Of a stretch of 64,000 nucleotides of DNA, positions 36,724 to 45,439 are shown in pieces; the first letter of the stretch is position 1, and the number at the start of each line of letters is the position of its first letter. The position numbers and the translations under genes were made by a program. The stretch is from Formosa algae. Lineage in GTDB: Bacteria > Bacteroidota > Bacteroidia > Flavobacteriales > Flavobacteriaceae. The stretch lies in contig NZ_LMAK01000075.1 of assembly GCF_001439665.1 (NCBI RefSeq), forward strand, positions 1 to 64,000. Reading direction: 5' to 3'. The notes beneath the pieces were generated by a model. The model was not told the DNA's origin and did no database searches. It worked only from the letters and a program-made list of their open reading frames with translations.

Positions 36724-38411
36724 TATTCTGCTTTATTTAGTTCTACGGAATTTACAATGCGTTCTGCCATTTGTTCGGCATAAACATCATCATTTTTCCA
36801 AGTAATTATAATTTCTTGTAACACATTTTGTGCGGTAAAATGAAGCATAATATAATGGCCAGACACATAATTATCTGAACCTTCTACAGGAATATGCCCA
36901 TTACCAAAAGTTTTTAAACCTTCTGCACCATTAGGTGTAGAGAACTTCTCTTGTTTTACCGTTATGTCTGTTACTTTATTAAGTTCGAATTGTTTTATAG
37001 CGCGTTCTGACGCTTCAGTTAAATCGATAGCTTTATCTTGTTGTGGTTGTTGTCCACCTTGTTGCCCTTGCTGACTTTGATTTTGAGGCGCCGTTTTTAA
37101 GGTAGACACAGAAACACTAAAATCGTCTAACATGGTACCAAAACCAAACTTAGTAGATTGAATTTTGTCTTTCAACTCTTCTGGCACAGGTGTTTCTAAA
37201 CGTTTTAACACTTCTGGTGTTGTAATTGTTATTGGCGGAAACCCGTAAGCACTCGTTACCCATTGCCCTTCTAACAATTGTTTTGTATTGTGACCTAAAA
37301 GTGTGTCCTTTGTATAATTAAAGCCATATTTCATGGAGAAACCAGTGAATATTAAAGCGATTATTCCAAAACCTGCCACAACAGAAATTAAAATTTTCTT
37401 ACGTTTCTTTTTACGCGCTTGCTCTTCTTTATATTGCTGATTCAATAATTTTTCTTCTTCATCTGGCTCAGGAAGTACTTCTTTTACATGATCTATTTCT
37501 GATGAAATAGTCTGCTTATCCATTTCGGCTAAAGCGATATCTGGTGCAGACTTAGCGAATTTTACTAAATCGGCACGTTTTAAAATACTTTCAATATTTT
37601 TGATCGTTTCTTTACTAAAATCGATCTGATTTCCTTCTCTTAATAATTGCAATCGGCTTACTAACTCGTCTGTAGTACTTTCTAAAGCTCTATCGTAAAC
37701 TTTTTCATCTAAATATTTACGAAGTACTAACGTTAATTCTGAGTAGTATTCTTTAATTTCTTCTTGCACCAAAAACTGACTATCGTCTAACTTCTTAAGC
37801 GCTAGTTTTGCACGCTCGTATGGAGGTAACAATGCAATTTCTTCTTCTTCTGTTAGTGGCTTTTTTCTCCAAATAAACCAATACAATAAGGCTCCTATAA
37901 TTAGTAAACCTAAAAGAATATACAATGGTAATCTCCACCAATTATTGTTAATCTTATCGACTTCTATAAGCGGTTTAATATCGTAAAGCCCTTGCTTAGT
38001 CGAGTCTACGACAATATCTCTGATTTCAACTTGTAAAGAATCTGTTTGAAACGTTTTATCTCCAACAACAATTTTCTGTACAGGAATAGTGTAGTGTCCA
38101 GAATCGAATTGTGTTAAGCCATATTTCTTTATTAAATTATAAGTATTGTCTAACTTAGTAGTATCTACAGGATACGAATGTATCATTTCTAAAGGCGCAA
38201 ATGTTTGCCCTTCGGGAAATACCACAAGGTTAATGGTATCTGTTTCAACTTCTATTTTATATGTAATTTGAGCACCAACTTTTACAGAAGTAGAATCTAT
38301 TCCTGAGGTTATATTTTGCGCATATGAAAAACCTGAGAATAGACTGCATACAAAGAGTAAATACAGGCCTTTCTTAAAATGATTCAGTTTTGGGAATTTA
38401 AATATTTTCAT
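36723..38411 (-). CDS. Bat-operon membrane protein with BatD-like N-terminus
   Basis: 562-aa protein: signal peptide (1-32), a periplasmic beta domain (33-155) akin to BatD repeats, a transmembrane helix (160-180), a cytoplasmic helical segment (185-345), a second helix (about 349-367) and a C-terminal outer domain (370-562) with a Gln/Gly-rich linker. The position between DUF58 and batA is standard in Bacteroidota bat operons, where this gene has no agreed name. The C-terminal domain is not one I recognise. Confidence 0.8.
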   Translation of the reverse strand: MKIFKFPKLNHFKKGLYLLFVCSLFSGFSYAQNITSGIDSTSVKVGAQITYKIEVETDTINLVVFPEGQTFAPLEMIHSYPVDTTKLDNTYNLIKKYGLTQFDSGHYTIPVQKIVVGDKTFQTDSLQVEIRDIVVDSTKQGLYDIKPLIEVDKINNNWWRLPLYILLGLLIIGALLYWFIWRKKPLTEEEEIALLPPYERAKLALKKLDDSQFLVQEEIKEYYSELTLVLRKYLDEKVYDRALESTTDELVSRLQLLREGNQIDFSKETIKNIESILKRADLVKFAKSAPDIALAEMDKQTISSEIDHVKEVLPEPDEEEKLLNQQYKEEQARKKKRKKILISVVAGFGIIALIFTGFSMKYGFNYTKDTLLGHNTKQLLEGQWVTSAYGFPPITITTPEVLKRLETPVPEELKDKIQSTKFGFGTMLDDFSVSVSTLKTAPQNQSQQGQQGGQQPQQDKAIDLTEASERAIKQFELNKVTDITVKQEKFSTPNGAEGLKTFGNGHIPVEGSDNYVSGHYIMLHFTAQNVLQEIIITWKNDDVYAEQMAERIVNSVELNKAE

Positions 38412-38426
38412 AATTATTCAAGATTA

Positions 38427-39290
38427 TCATCTGCGTTTAAAATAGCCTAGTAATTTTTTTACATAGCTCTCGTCTACACGACAATCTATAGTTCCTGCTC
38501 CAGATTTTGCGAAGCTGTCTTTATAATAGTTTACTTTGTCTTGATAATATTTACTGTAATTTGCTCTTACGGCTTTAGACGATGTATTAACCAACATTAA
38601 TTCGCCTGTTTCTTCATCCTGCATGTGTACCATTCCTAAATTAGGGATGCTTTCCTCACTCTTATCATACACACGAATTCCAGTAACATCGTGACGTTTA
38701 GCAGCAATTTTTAATGTCTGCTTATAATCGTCTGAAATAAAATCGGATAACACAAAAACAATTGCACGCTTTTTCGTGACGCTAGATAAGAATTTAAAAG
38801 CTTCGGCTACATTTGTTTCCTTACTTTTTGGCTTAAACTCTATAAGTTCACGAATAATTCGCAAAACGTGTGAGCGGCTTTTCTTTGGAGGAATATACAA
38901 CTCGATGGTATCGGAAAATAAAACTAACCCGATTTTATCGTTGTTTTGAGTCGCAGAGAACGCCAATGTTGCAGCGATTTCTGTAACCACCTCATTTTTA
39001 AATTGCTGCTCTGTTCCGAACCATTCTGAACCAGAAACGTCTACCATAAGCATCATGGTTAACTCACGCTCTTCTTCGAACACCTTAATATAAGGCTCGT
39101 TGTAACGTGCGGTAACATTCCAATCTATATTTCGGACATCGTCTCCAATTTGATACTGACGCACCTCACTAAATGTCATACCACGACCTTTGAAGGTAGA
39201 GTGATATTCTCCTCCAAAAATATGATTAGACAAACGGCGTGTCTTAATCTCAATTTTTCGTACTTTTTTTAGTAATTCTTTAGTGTCCAT
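38427..39290 (-). CDS. DUF58 domain-containing protein
   Basis: 287-aa soluble VWA-related protein. DUF58 hallmark YQIGDDVRNIDWNVTARYNEPYIK is near 45-70 and a MIDAS-like DVSGSEWFG follows at about 89. It acts with MoxR ATPases in the same operon. The gap to moxR upstream is 77 bases and includes a perfect 8-bp inverted repeat. No membrane segments. Confidence 0.92.
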   Translation of the reverse strand: MDTKELLKKVRKIEIKTRRLSNHIFGGEYHSTFKGRGMTFSEVRQYQIGDDVRNIDWNVTARYNEPYIKVFEEERELTMMLMVDVSGSEWFGTEQQFKNEVVTEIAATLAFSATQNNDKIGLVLFSDTIELYIPPKKSRSHVLRIIRELIEFKPKSKETNVAEAFKFLSSVTKKRAIVFVLSDFISDDYKQTLKIAAKRHDVTGIRVYDKSEESIPNLGMVHMQDEETGELMLVNTSSKAVRANYSKYYQDKVNYYKDSFAKSGAGTIDCRVDESYVKKLLGYFKRR

Positions 39291-39316
39291 GCTTCAATTT
39301 ACGATAGTGGATTTTT

Positions 39317-39340
39317 GATTTATGATAGGCACCATAAATC
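39317..39340. repeat. 8-bp inverted repeat between moxR and DUF58 genes
   Basis: GATTTATG (39317-39324) is complementary to CATAAATC (39333-39340), with an 8-base spacer. It has no T-run, so is not a normal terminator. It could be an mRNA processing or stability element. Confidence 0.55.
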
Positions 39341-39367
39341 GTCTTTCATTAGTCTTAAATTAAAATT

Positions 39368-40369
39368 TTATGGCACTTCAATTTCATTAACAATCTTGCT
39401 AATAATATCTTCTGAGGTAATATCTTCTGCTTCAGCTTCGTAAGTAATTCCAATTCTATGGCGTAACACATCGTAAACTACGGCACGTACATCCTCTGGA
39501 ATCACATAACCACGACGCTTAATAAAAGCATAACATTTTGCTGCTGTAGCTAAGTTAATACTACCACGAGGCGACGCTCCAAAAGAGATTAAAGGTTTTA
39601 AATCTGCTAATCTGTATTTTTCTGGGTAACGTGTTGCGAATATAATATCAAGAATATACTTCTCAATTTTCTCATCCATATATACTTCACGAACCGCTTC
39701 TTGTGCTTTTAAAATTTGGGCTACAGATACTACAGGGTTTACTTTTTCGTAAGTTCCTCTTAAGTTTGCACGAACAATAAGTTGTTCTTCATCTAACTTC
39801 GGGTAATCTATAACGGTTTTCAACATAAAACGGTCGACTTGCGCTTCTGGTAACGGGTATGTTCCTTCTTGCTCTACCGGGTTTTGTGTTGCCATTACTA
39901 AGAATGGTTTATCTAAAATAAATGTTTCGTCTCCAATAGTCACTTGCTTTTCCTGCATCGCTTCTAATAAAGCAGATTGAACTTTTGCAGGCGCTCTATT
40001 AATCTCATCTGCAAGCACAAAGTTTGCAAAAATAGGTCCCTTTTTAATAGAGAAATCATTCTCTTTAATATTGTATATTAAAGTTCCTACAACATCTGCA
40101 GGTAATAAATCTGGTGTAAATTGAATACGACTAAAACTACCATCTATAGCTTTAGACAAGGTGTTAATTGCAAGTGTTTTTGCTAGTCCAGGAACCCCTT
40201 CTAAAAGGATGTGGCCTTGACCTAATAATCCAATAAGTAAACGTTCAACCATGTGTTTTTGCCCAACGATTACTTTGTTCATTTCTAAGGTAAGTAAATC
40301 GACAAAAGCACTTTCTCTTTCTATCTTTTCGTTGATTGATTTAATATCAACTGTACTGGTATCCTCCAT
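39368..40369 (-). CDS. MoxR family AAA+ ATPase
   Basis: 333-aa AAA+ ATPase of the MoxR clade. Walker A is GVPGLAKT (58-65), Walker B is VLADEINRAP (near 116), and sensor 1 is ATQNP (about 160). The C-terminal lid helices are present. MoxR ATPases act as chaperones for VWA-domain proteins; the DUF58, BatA and BatB genes lie downstream in the same operon. First gene of the bat operon. Confidence 0.95.
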   Translation of the reverse strand: MEDTSTVDIKSINEKIERESAFVDLLTLEMNKVIVGQKHMVERLLIGLLGQGHILLEGVPGLAKTLAINTLSKAIDGSFSRIQFTPDLLPADVVGTLIYNIKENDFSIKKGPIFANFVLADEINRAPAKVQSALLEAMQEKQVTIGDETFILDKPFLVMATQNPVEQEGTYPLPEAQVDRFMLKTVIDYPKLDEEQLIVRANLRGTYEKVNPVVSVAQILKAQEAVREVYMDEKIEKYILDIIFATRYPEKYRLADLKPLISFGASPRGSINLATAAKCYAFIKRRGYVIPEDVRAVVYDVLRHRIGITYEAEAEDITSEDIISKIVNEIEVP

Positions 40370-40621
40370 ATTCTATTTTTTAAAAACTCGAATTTAGTAA
40401 GCAATTTTAATGTCTTGCAAATTGTTAAAATTTTCCGTGTTTAGCTGTTAATAATTGGTTAAAAATTAAACATTATGCCTTAATTAAGATTTTCGATGAT
40501 AAAAATAGAATTTCCTAACAATAAAGTTTTAGAATTAGGCAATTAATAACGCACACACTAGTATTTTTTAAAGTCTATTAAGTATTTTTATAGAAGAATT
40601 TTATTAAAAACTAAATTTATT

Positions 40622-41374
40622 ATGAACACTAAAATAGCACTAATTACAGGTGCCACAAGCGGTATTGGGAAATCGACTGCTTTTGAATTTGCCAAACACA
40701 ACATAAAATTAATATTATGTGGCCGAAGACAAGAACGCCTAGACGACATACAAAAAGAACTAGAAAACCAAACCGAAGTATACACGCTTAGTTTTGATGT
40801 TAGAGACAAAAAAGCAACGCAAGACGCTATAAATTCGCTTCCAGACACATTTAGCAATATAGACATCTTAATAAATAATGCAGGAAACGCCCACGGACTA
40901 GACACTATTCAAGATGGAGACACCGATGATTGGGATGCTATGATGGATATAAACGTAAAAGGAGTACTATATGTTAGTAAAGCAATTATGCCAAAAATGG
41001 TGGCTCGCAAATCTGGACACATTATTAATATTGGCTCGTCTGCGGGGAAAGAAGTTTACCCTAAAGGAAATGTATATTGCGCCACTAAACATGCCGTTTT
41101 AGCTATTACCGAAGGCATGCGTATAGATCTGAATCCTTACGGTATAAAAGTTGGAGCTGTCAATCCTGGCCTTGTTGAAACAGAATTTTCTAAAGTACGC
41201 TTTAAAGGCGATCCAAAAGCAGACTCAGTTTATAAAGGCTTTGAAGCCTTACAACCTCAAGATATTGCCGAAATTATTTACTTTGTTGTAAGCAGACCTT
41301 ATCATGTTAATATCGCAGATTTACTTGTATTTCCTACAGCACAAGCCAACTCAACCACAGTAAAGAAGAATTAA
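40622..41374 (+). CDS. Short-chain dehydrogenase/reductase (YdfG-like)
   Basis: 250-aa NAD(P)-dependent oxidoreductase. The cofactor motif TGATSGIGKS is at about 10-19, NNAG near 85-88, and the catalytic Ser-Tyr-Lys is seen as IGSSAG plus YCATK. GRRQERL after strand 2 suggests NADP(H). It resembles E. coli YdfG (serine/3-hydroxy acid dehydrogenase), but the substrate cannot be set. The next gene starts one base after the stop. Confidence 0.9.
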   Translation: MNTKIALITGATSGIGKSTAFEFAKHNIKLILCGRRQERLDDIQKELENQTEVYTLSFDVRDKKATQDAINSLPDTFSNIDILINNAGNAHGLDTIQDGDTDDWDAMMDINVKGVLYVSKAIMPKMVARKSGHIINIGSSAGKEVYPKGNVYCATKHAVLAITEGMRIDLNPYGIKVGAVNPGLVETEFSKVRFKGDPKADSVYKGFEALQPQDIAEIIYFVVSRPYHVNIADLLVFPTAQANSTTVKKN

Positions 41375-41375
41375 T

Positions 41376-42509
41376 ATGATTAATAAGCGACTTCTTATTA
41401 AAAATCTATTAGCGCATAATGACGAAAATAGTTTCTATGATAAGAAACGCAAAATTAATATAAGTGAAAAGGAAGGCAAGGCCAAGTTTTTAAAACACGT
41501 TTGCGCCTTATCTAACAGCAATCCTAAAAACAATTCCTACATTGTTATTGGGGTTGAAGATGACGACAATGAAATTATAGGTGTTGACTTTTTCGACGAT
41601 AGTAAAATTCAGAATTTAATAAACGCCTATCTTACCAATCCACCAATCGTACAATACGAAAACATTCCGTTTCCGAATCTACCCAATCATAAAGTTGTGG
41701 GATTGGTAACCATACGCGCAAATAATAAGATAACGTCGTTAAGAAAAAACATTTGGAAATATTACGGCGGTGCTGTTTTTTTTAGAGACGGTAGCATAAG
41801 TATGCCGAAAGCTTTTGACATTACAATTGAAGATGTAAATTCTAAAATTGTAGAATCGATTGAAAATCATGCACAAAATAACATCGAGTACACTTTAAAC
41901 GGTGTTTTCGACTTTTTAAATTCTAGAAAAGATTATCACCCAGAATATCGTGTGTTTAAGGAATATTTCGTGGTGTGCTGGGCAGGACAACGCAAAGTGG
42001 TAAAACACAATATGTATTATTCTAGAGTAGATATAGAATTAATAAATGAACAGGTCCGTTTGTTTTACTCCACTTTAGACGAGGTCTCCATAACCATTTC
42101 AGAAGATTCTTTTAATATTATAGAATATGTCCATTTAGGACTTCAAGATTCTTATAACTATTATCCTTTAGAAGAAACTGTTATTAGCTTTAAAGATAAT
42201 GCAAGTTACCAGATAAACACAACCTTACTGTTTGAGCCTCCGCAATACGATAAAAAAATTCTGCATCATATTTACAACGCCAACAATGCCATATTAGACA
42301 AATTAAGAAAAGGATTATCGCTTAGTGCATCGCAACAAAAGGACATAAAAAACTTACCCGCGACATATTTAATATGCTATCTAAATAATTTCCCTGATGC
42401 TCTAAACAAACTGTACAGAGCAAAACTTCTCCTTAAAGCCTATAGTTTAGAAGTTTACCTTTTATATAAAGAGACCATGCGAATTCTGCGTAAGGTGAAA
42501 TATAGCTAA
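41376..42509 (+). CDS. AlbA_2 (Schlafen-like) domain protein
   Basis: 377-aa soluble protein. Residues about 12-130 match the AlbA_2 putative DNA- or ATP-binding domain found in Schlafen-like proteins: YDKKRKINISEKEGKAKFL, then YIVIGVEDDDNEIIGV and a KVVGLVTIRA strand. The remaining 240 residues show no known domain and are mixed alpha/beta. It is tightly coupled to the SDR gene. The usual ATP-binding or transcription-factor role of such proteins is unproven. Two terminators follow. Confidence 0.75.
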   Translation: MINKRLLIKNLLAHNDENSFYDKKRKINISEKEGKAKFLKHVCALSNSNPKNNSYIVIGVEDDDNEIIGVDFFDDSKIQNLINAYLTNPPIVQYENIPFPNLPNHKVVGLVTIRANNKITSLRKNIWKYYGGAVFFRDGSISMPKAFDITIEDVNSKIVESIENHAQNNIEYTLNGVFDFLNSRKDYHPEYRVFKEYFVVCWAGQRKVVKHNMYYSRVDIELINEQVRLFYSTLDEVSITISEDSFNIIEYVHLGLQDSYNYYPLEETVISFKDNASYQINTTLLFEPPQYDKKILHHIYNANNAILDKLRKGLSLSASQQKDIKNLPATYLICYLNNFPDALNKLYRAKLLLKAYSLEVYLLYKETMRILRKVKYS

Positions 42510-42626
42510 ATTATAATTATACACTAAATATTACCAATTACATACATTTTTATACCAACTATATAATTTGAGATAAACCAACCTGATTAGACAATATATT
42601 TGTAATGCTATTAATCAACACTATAT

Positions 42627-42675
42627 AAAAACCTTATTACTCCCAATATAATTGGCATTGAAATAAGGTTTTTTT
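42627..42675 (+). terminator. First terminator after the AlbA_2 gene
   Basis: AACCTTATT (42630-42638) pairs with AATAAGGTT (42662-42670), with a 23-base loop, followed by a run of T. Confidence 0.7.
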
Positions 42676-42683
42676 AAAAGACA

Positions 42684-42714
42684 AAAAACCGCTTAACCAA
42701 CTAAGCGGTTTTTT
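42684..42714. terminator. Bidirectional terminator between convergent genes
   Basis: AACCGCTTA (42687-42695) pairs with TAAGCGGTT (42702-42710), flanked by A-run and T-run. It can end both the plus-strand AlbA_2 unit and the minus-strand HhH gene. Confidence 0.85.
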
Positions 42715-42729
42715 AATTTTTGAATCTTA

Positions 42730-43242
42730 TTATTTCCCTCCATCTAATTTATCCTGCCAATCCAGTAATTTTTTCCATTGGCCTTCATATGCCAATTTAG
42801 CTTGTTCTGGCCACGTGCCTGGGTTATGGATTTTATAAGCTTCTCCGCCACCTTTCAGTATAGTTTTACAATCTTCTACAGAGGTTTCAGATAAAGCTTT
42901 CCAAGTAGAAATACCAGCACTAAAAAACAGTTGTTCTATTTTTGGTCCGATACCTTCTACTATTTTTAAATCATTTTCCTTAACCAACTTCCCAAAAACG
43001 GTTTTAGCTTCCGATGCATTAAAAACAACAACTGGCGCAGACATTGAAGCTGCCATTCTGCGGTCTTGCATTTCTAAAGCTCCTAATTTAGAATGGCATG
43101 TTTGTAAATCGCCTTCTAATTTTGCGATTGTATTGGTATACACTTCGGTATCAACTTTCTTACAACTGGCTTTTCCTAAAAGGTAGCCAAACAATGCACA
43201 AAGCAGTCCTACTATTATCGGGATTAAAATACATATGCTCAT
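42730..43242 (-). CDS. Membrane-anchored helix-hairpin-helix protein
   Basis: 170-aa protein with an N-terminal membrane anchor (2-22), a short coiled region (about 33-62) and a helix-hairpin-helix type domain (about 90-160) starting LKIVEGIGPKIEQLFFSAG, resembling DUF4332-type HhH domains often attached to membrane proteins. It ends in a Trp-rich helix (WKKLLDWQDKL). It follows the OmpA-family gene with a 33-base gap. HhH is normally a nucleic-acid fold, but here it may mediate protein contacts. Confidence 0.75.
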   Translation of the reverse strand: MSICILIPIIVGLLCALFGYLLGKASCKKVDTEVYTNTIAKLEGDLQTCHSKLGALEMQDRRMAASMSAPVVVFNASEAKTVFGKLVKENDLKIVEGIGPKIEQLFFSAGISTWKALSETSVEDCKTILKGGGEAYKIHNPGTWPEQAKLAYEGQWKKLLDWQDKLDGGK

Positions 43243-43275
43243 AATTTATTTTTTTAAGTTTTAAACGAATTCTTT

Positions 43276-44193
43276 TTATTTAAATATCACTGTTATTCTT
43301 CTGTTATTAGCACGTCCTTCTTCGGTAGCATTATTAGCAATAGGTTCTGTTTGACCTTTAGAAACAGTTATAATTTTACCTTCAGGAATATGGTTTCTAA
43401 TAAAATAAGATTTGGCAAAATCTGCTCGTTCTTGACCTAACACCAAGTTTGCTTCTGCATTACCCGTATTATCTGTATGTCCAACAATTGTGATGGAAGC
43501 TCCTTCTACTTTATCTAAATATCTCGAAATCTTAGCTACTTTTTCCCGCTGTTCGCCAGACAGATCAATAGTTGCCTTAGCGGTATCGAAATTCATAACT
43601 AAAGGATGTTCGGAAATTTCGGCATGTATTAATTCCAATGCTTCAAAATGCGATTTGTCATCTACTTCGCGAGTAGAGACCATATACTGTTCTGGTCCAT
43701 ACAACACACCTGCCTGATCGGGGACCATGTCATTATCTAAAGCTCCAAACGTGTCTATTTGCCGTGAAGAAATTCCTTTTGAAACAAAATAATTCTTTAC
43801 TGCATTAGCTCTAGCCAAACCTAAATTTGGAAATGCAGAATTATTAATTTCATCGCTAGTATAAAGACCGGTAATGCCTATTATTTTAAGAGGATCGCCA
43901 TCTAAATAAACCTTTAAACTATCTACACCATCTGTTACATCTTTAGAAATGGGTTTAAGGATAGTGATACCCGACACATTAAAATTAAGGTTATCGCTAG
44001 CATTGAGATCTAAACTTCCATTAAAGTCTTTTAATAAAAACGGATTTTTTGTAGTCTCCTTAGGTGCTACAACCACGGGTTTTGGAACAGCTTCCTCTGT
44101 GACGCAACATGTGTTACAGAGTTTACAATACAAAATTGTTCCAAGAATAATGGTTAACAAAACACCTAATAGGTAAACTGCTTTTTTGCTCAT
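43276..44193 (-). CDS. OmpA family protein
   Basis: 305-aa protein with an N-terminal hydrophobic segment (about 5-22) followed by CKLCNTCC, which could anchor it. A BON/OmpA-like region with FPNLGLARANAVKNYF (about 125-140) precedes a C-terminal OmpA peptidoglycan-binding domain (about 195-305): NFDTAKATID, IVGHTDNTGNAEANLVLGQERA, NNRRITVIFK. It seems to contain two OmpA-like modules in tandem. Likely a periplasmic peptidoglycan-binding protein. Confidence 0.88.
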   Translation of the reverse strand: MSKKAVYLLGVLLTIILGTILYCKLCNTCCVTEEAVPKPVVVAPKETTKNPFLLKDFNGSLDLNASDNLNFNVSGITILKPISKDVTDGVDSLKVYLDGDPLKIIGITGLYTSDEINNSAFPNLGLARANAVKNYFVSKGISSRQIDTFGALDNDMVPDQAGVLYGPEQYMVSTREVDDKSHFEALELIHAEISEHPLVMNFDTAKATIDLSGEQREKVAKISRYLDKVEGASITIVGHTDNTGNAEANLVLGQERADFAKSYFIRNHIPEGKIITVSKGQTEPIANNATEEGRANNRRITVIFK

Positions 44194-44304
44194 TGGTTTT
44201 GGTTTTAAATTAGTGACTATTAAGGTATTAAAAATTTGTAAGTTTTTTCAAAAAAAAAAAGTACCGCTTAAAAAACAAAAACACTAATTAATCAAATTAC
44301 TGCA

Positions 44305-44340
44305 TAAAAAAAGCGTTTTCAGTTCTTGAAAACGCTTTCT
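44305..44340 (-). terminator. Terminator of the YCII/CYTH gene cluster
   Basis: AAGCGTTTTC (44311-44320) pairs with GAAAACGCTT (44328-44337). On the minus strand it is followed by a run of seven T, about 85 bases after the stop of the YCII gene. Confidence 0.85.
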
Positions 44341-44423
44341 ATACATATATTATATTCTTTAATTTTGGAAACCTGATTAAAAGAAAATATCACAAGACAT
44401 GTTTCTATAAACATTTTAAAAGT

Positions 44424-44969
44424 TTAACGCAAACTAATCCCTTTTGCTGCCCACCAAGGATGAACTTCAATTTCTAATCGGCCAGCTTTAACCATCGGGT
44501 CTGCATTAGCCAAACTATCTGCCATTTTAAGAGTTGGCACATTATATATTGTAATCCCTCTCATGTTACTATCATCTCCAAAAGGACCTGAAATATCTGC
44601 ATATCCCAACTTGTACATTTTAGTTAAGTGCGCTAAATGCTGATCTTGCAGCTCTTGTGCTTCTTCCTCGTTTTGCGTTCTAATCGTTCCATTTTTTAAA
44701 AACGCAATAAAATATTGTTGCATTAAAATGGTGTCTTTGGTTTCTTCATCTACATAATCGTAAGTCTGATATCCTTTTGCTGTCAACTCAGCTTTAATTT
44801 CTTTATAGCTTTTTACAGGCACAATTTTCTCTGTGTTTATAGAAATAGTATCTGTAGCAAGATCGATTTCTAAACTATCTTGTACAGCTGTAGATATTGG
44901 TGTTGCGTGTTCTGCCTTTTTACAATTAAAAAGCATTAAGACTACTATTATAAGTATTGAATGTTTCAT
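44424..44969 (-). CDS. YCII-domain lipoprotein
   Basis: 181-aa exported protein starting at MKHSILIIVV; the lipobox ends in Cys16 (MLFNC). The C-terminal 110 residues match a YCII-related alpha-beta fold: QQYFIAFLKNG, QDQHLAHLTKMYKLGYADISGPFG and WWAAKGISL. YCII proteins may act as hydrolase- or dehalogenase-like enzymes, but usually are uncharacterised. The start overlaps the CYTH gene stop (ATGA). Confidence 0.8.
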   Translation of the reverse strand: MKHSILIIVVLMLFNCKKAEHATPISTAVQDSLEIDLATDTISINTEKIVPVKSYKEIKAELTAKGYQTYDYVDEETKDTILMQQYFIAFLKNGTIRTQNEEEAQELQDQHLAHLTKMYKLGYADISGPFGDDSNMRGITIYNVPTLKMADSLANADPMVKAGRLEIEVHPWWAAKGISLR

Positions 44970-45439
44970 ATGTTCCAAGTTTTATAGGGTTGCTTACTAA
45001 GCTGCGAATTATAATATTTAACATCTCCGGTAACTTCTTCTCCCAGCCAAAGTGGTTTTGAAATGACCTCTGTAGGGTAACTTAATTCTACTTCTGCAAT
45101 GACTAATCCTGCATTGGCTCCAAAAAACTCATCAACTTCAAAAATATGTTGATTCATTTTTATTTCATAACGTATTTTATCAATTACACCTTCTTCACAC
45201 AACTTTAAAAGGGCCTGTGCATCTGTCTTTTCAATAGGCTTTTCCCATTCAAAACGTTCTAAACCGTTTTGGGTAGATTGTCCTTTTACTGTTAAAAAAC
45301 CTTCATCTCCTTTTAACCGTACACGCACTGTTCGTTCTTTATCGGTATTTAAAAAGCCTTGCACAATTTTAGTGTGTTTAAAAGCCTCGGCTTTATACGC
45401 ATTAGATTTTACTAAAAATTTACGCTCTATTTCTATCAT
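44966..45439 (-). CDS. CYTH domain protein
   Basis: 157-aa cytoplasmic protein of the CYTH (triphosphate tunnel metalloenzyme) family. The ExExK signature is at residues 3-7 (EIERK), and alternating Arg/Lys strands (TVRVRLKG, GFLTVKG) line the tunnel. Such enzymes hydrolyse triphosphate or bind organic phosphates; the substrate is unknown. The ATG at 45439 overlaps the end of the upstream gene by 20 bases; an earlier in-frame ATG at 45451 adds four residues. Confidence 0.88.
   Translation of the reverse strand: MIEIERKFLVKSNAYKAEAFKHTKIVQGFLNTDKERTVRVRLKGDEGFLTVKGQSTQNGLERFEWEKPIEKTDAQALLKLCEEGVIDKIRYEIKMNQHIFEVDEFFGANAGLVIAEVELSYPTEVISKPLWLGEEVTGDVKYYNSQLSKQPYKTWNI

Noticed and set aside
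44246-44262. Poly-A run as a possible slippage or pseudogene mark
   Set aside because: It lies in an intergenic region and breaks no gene.
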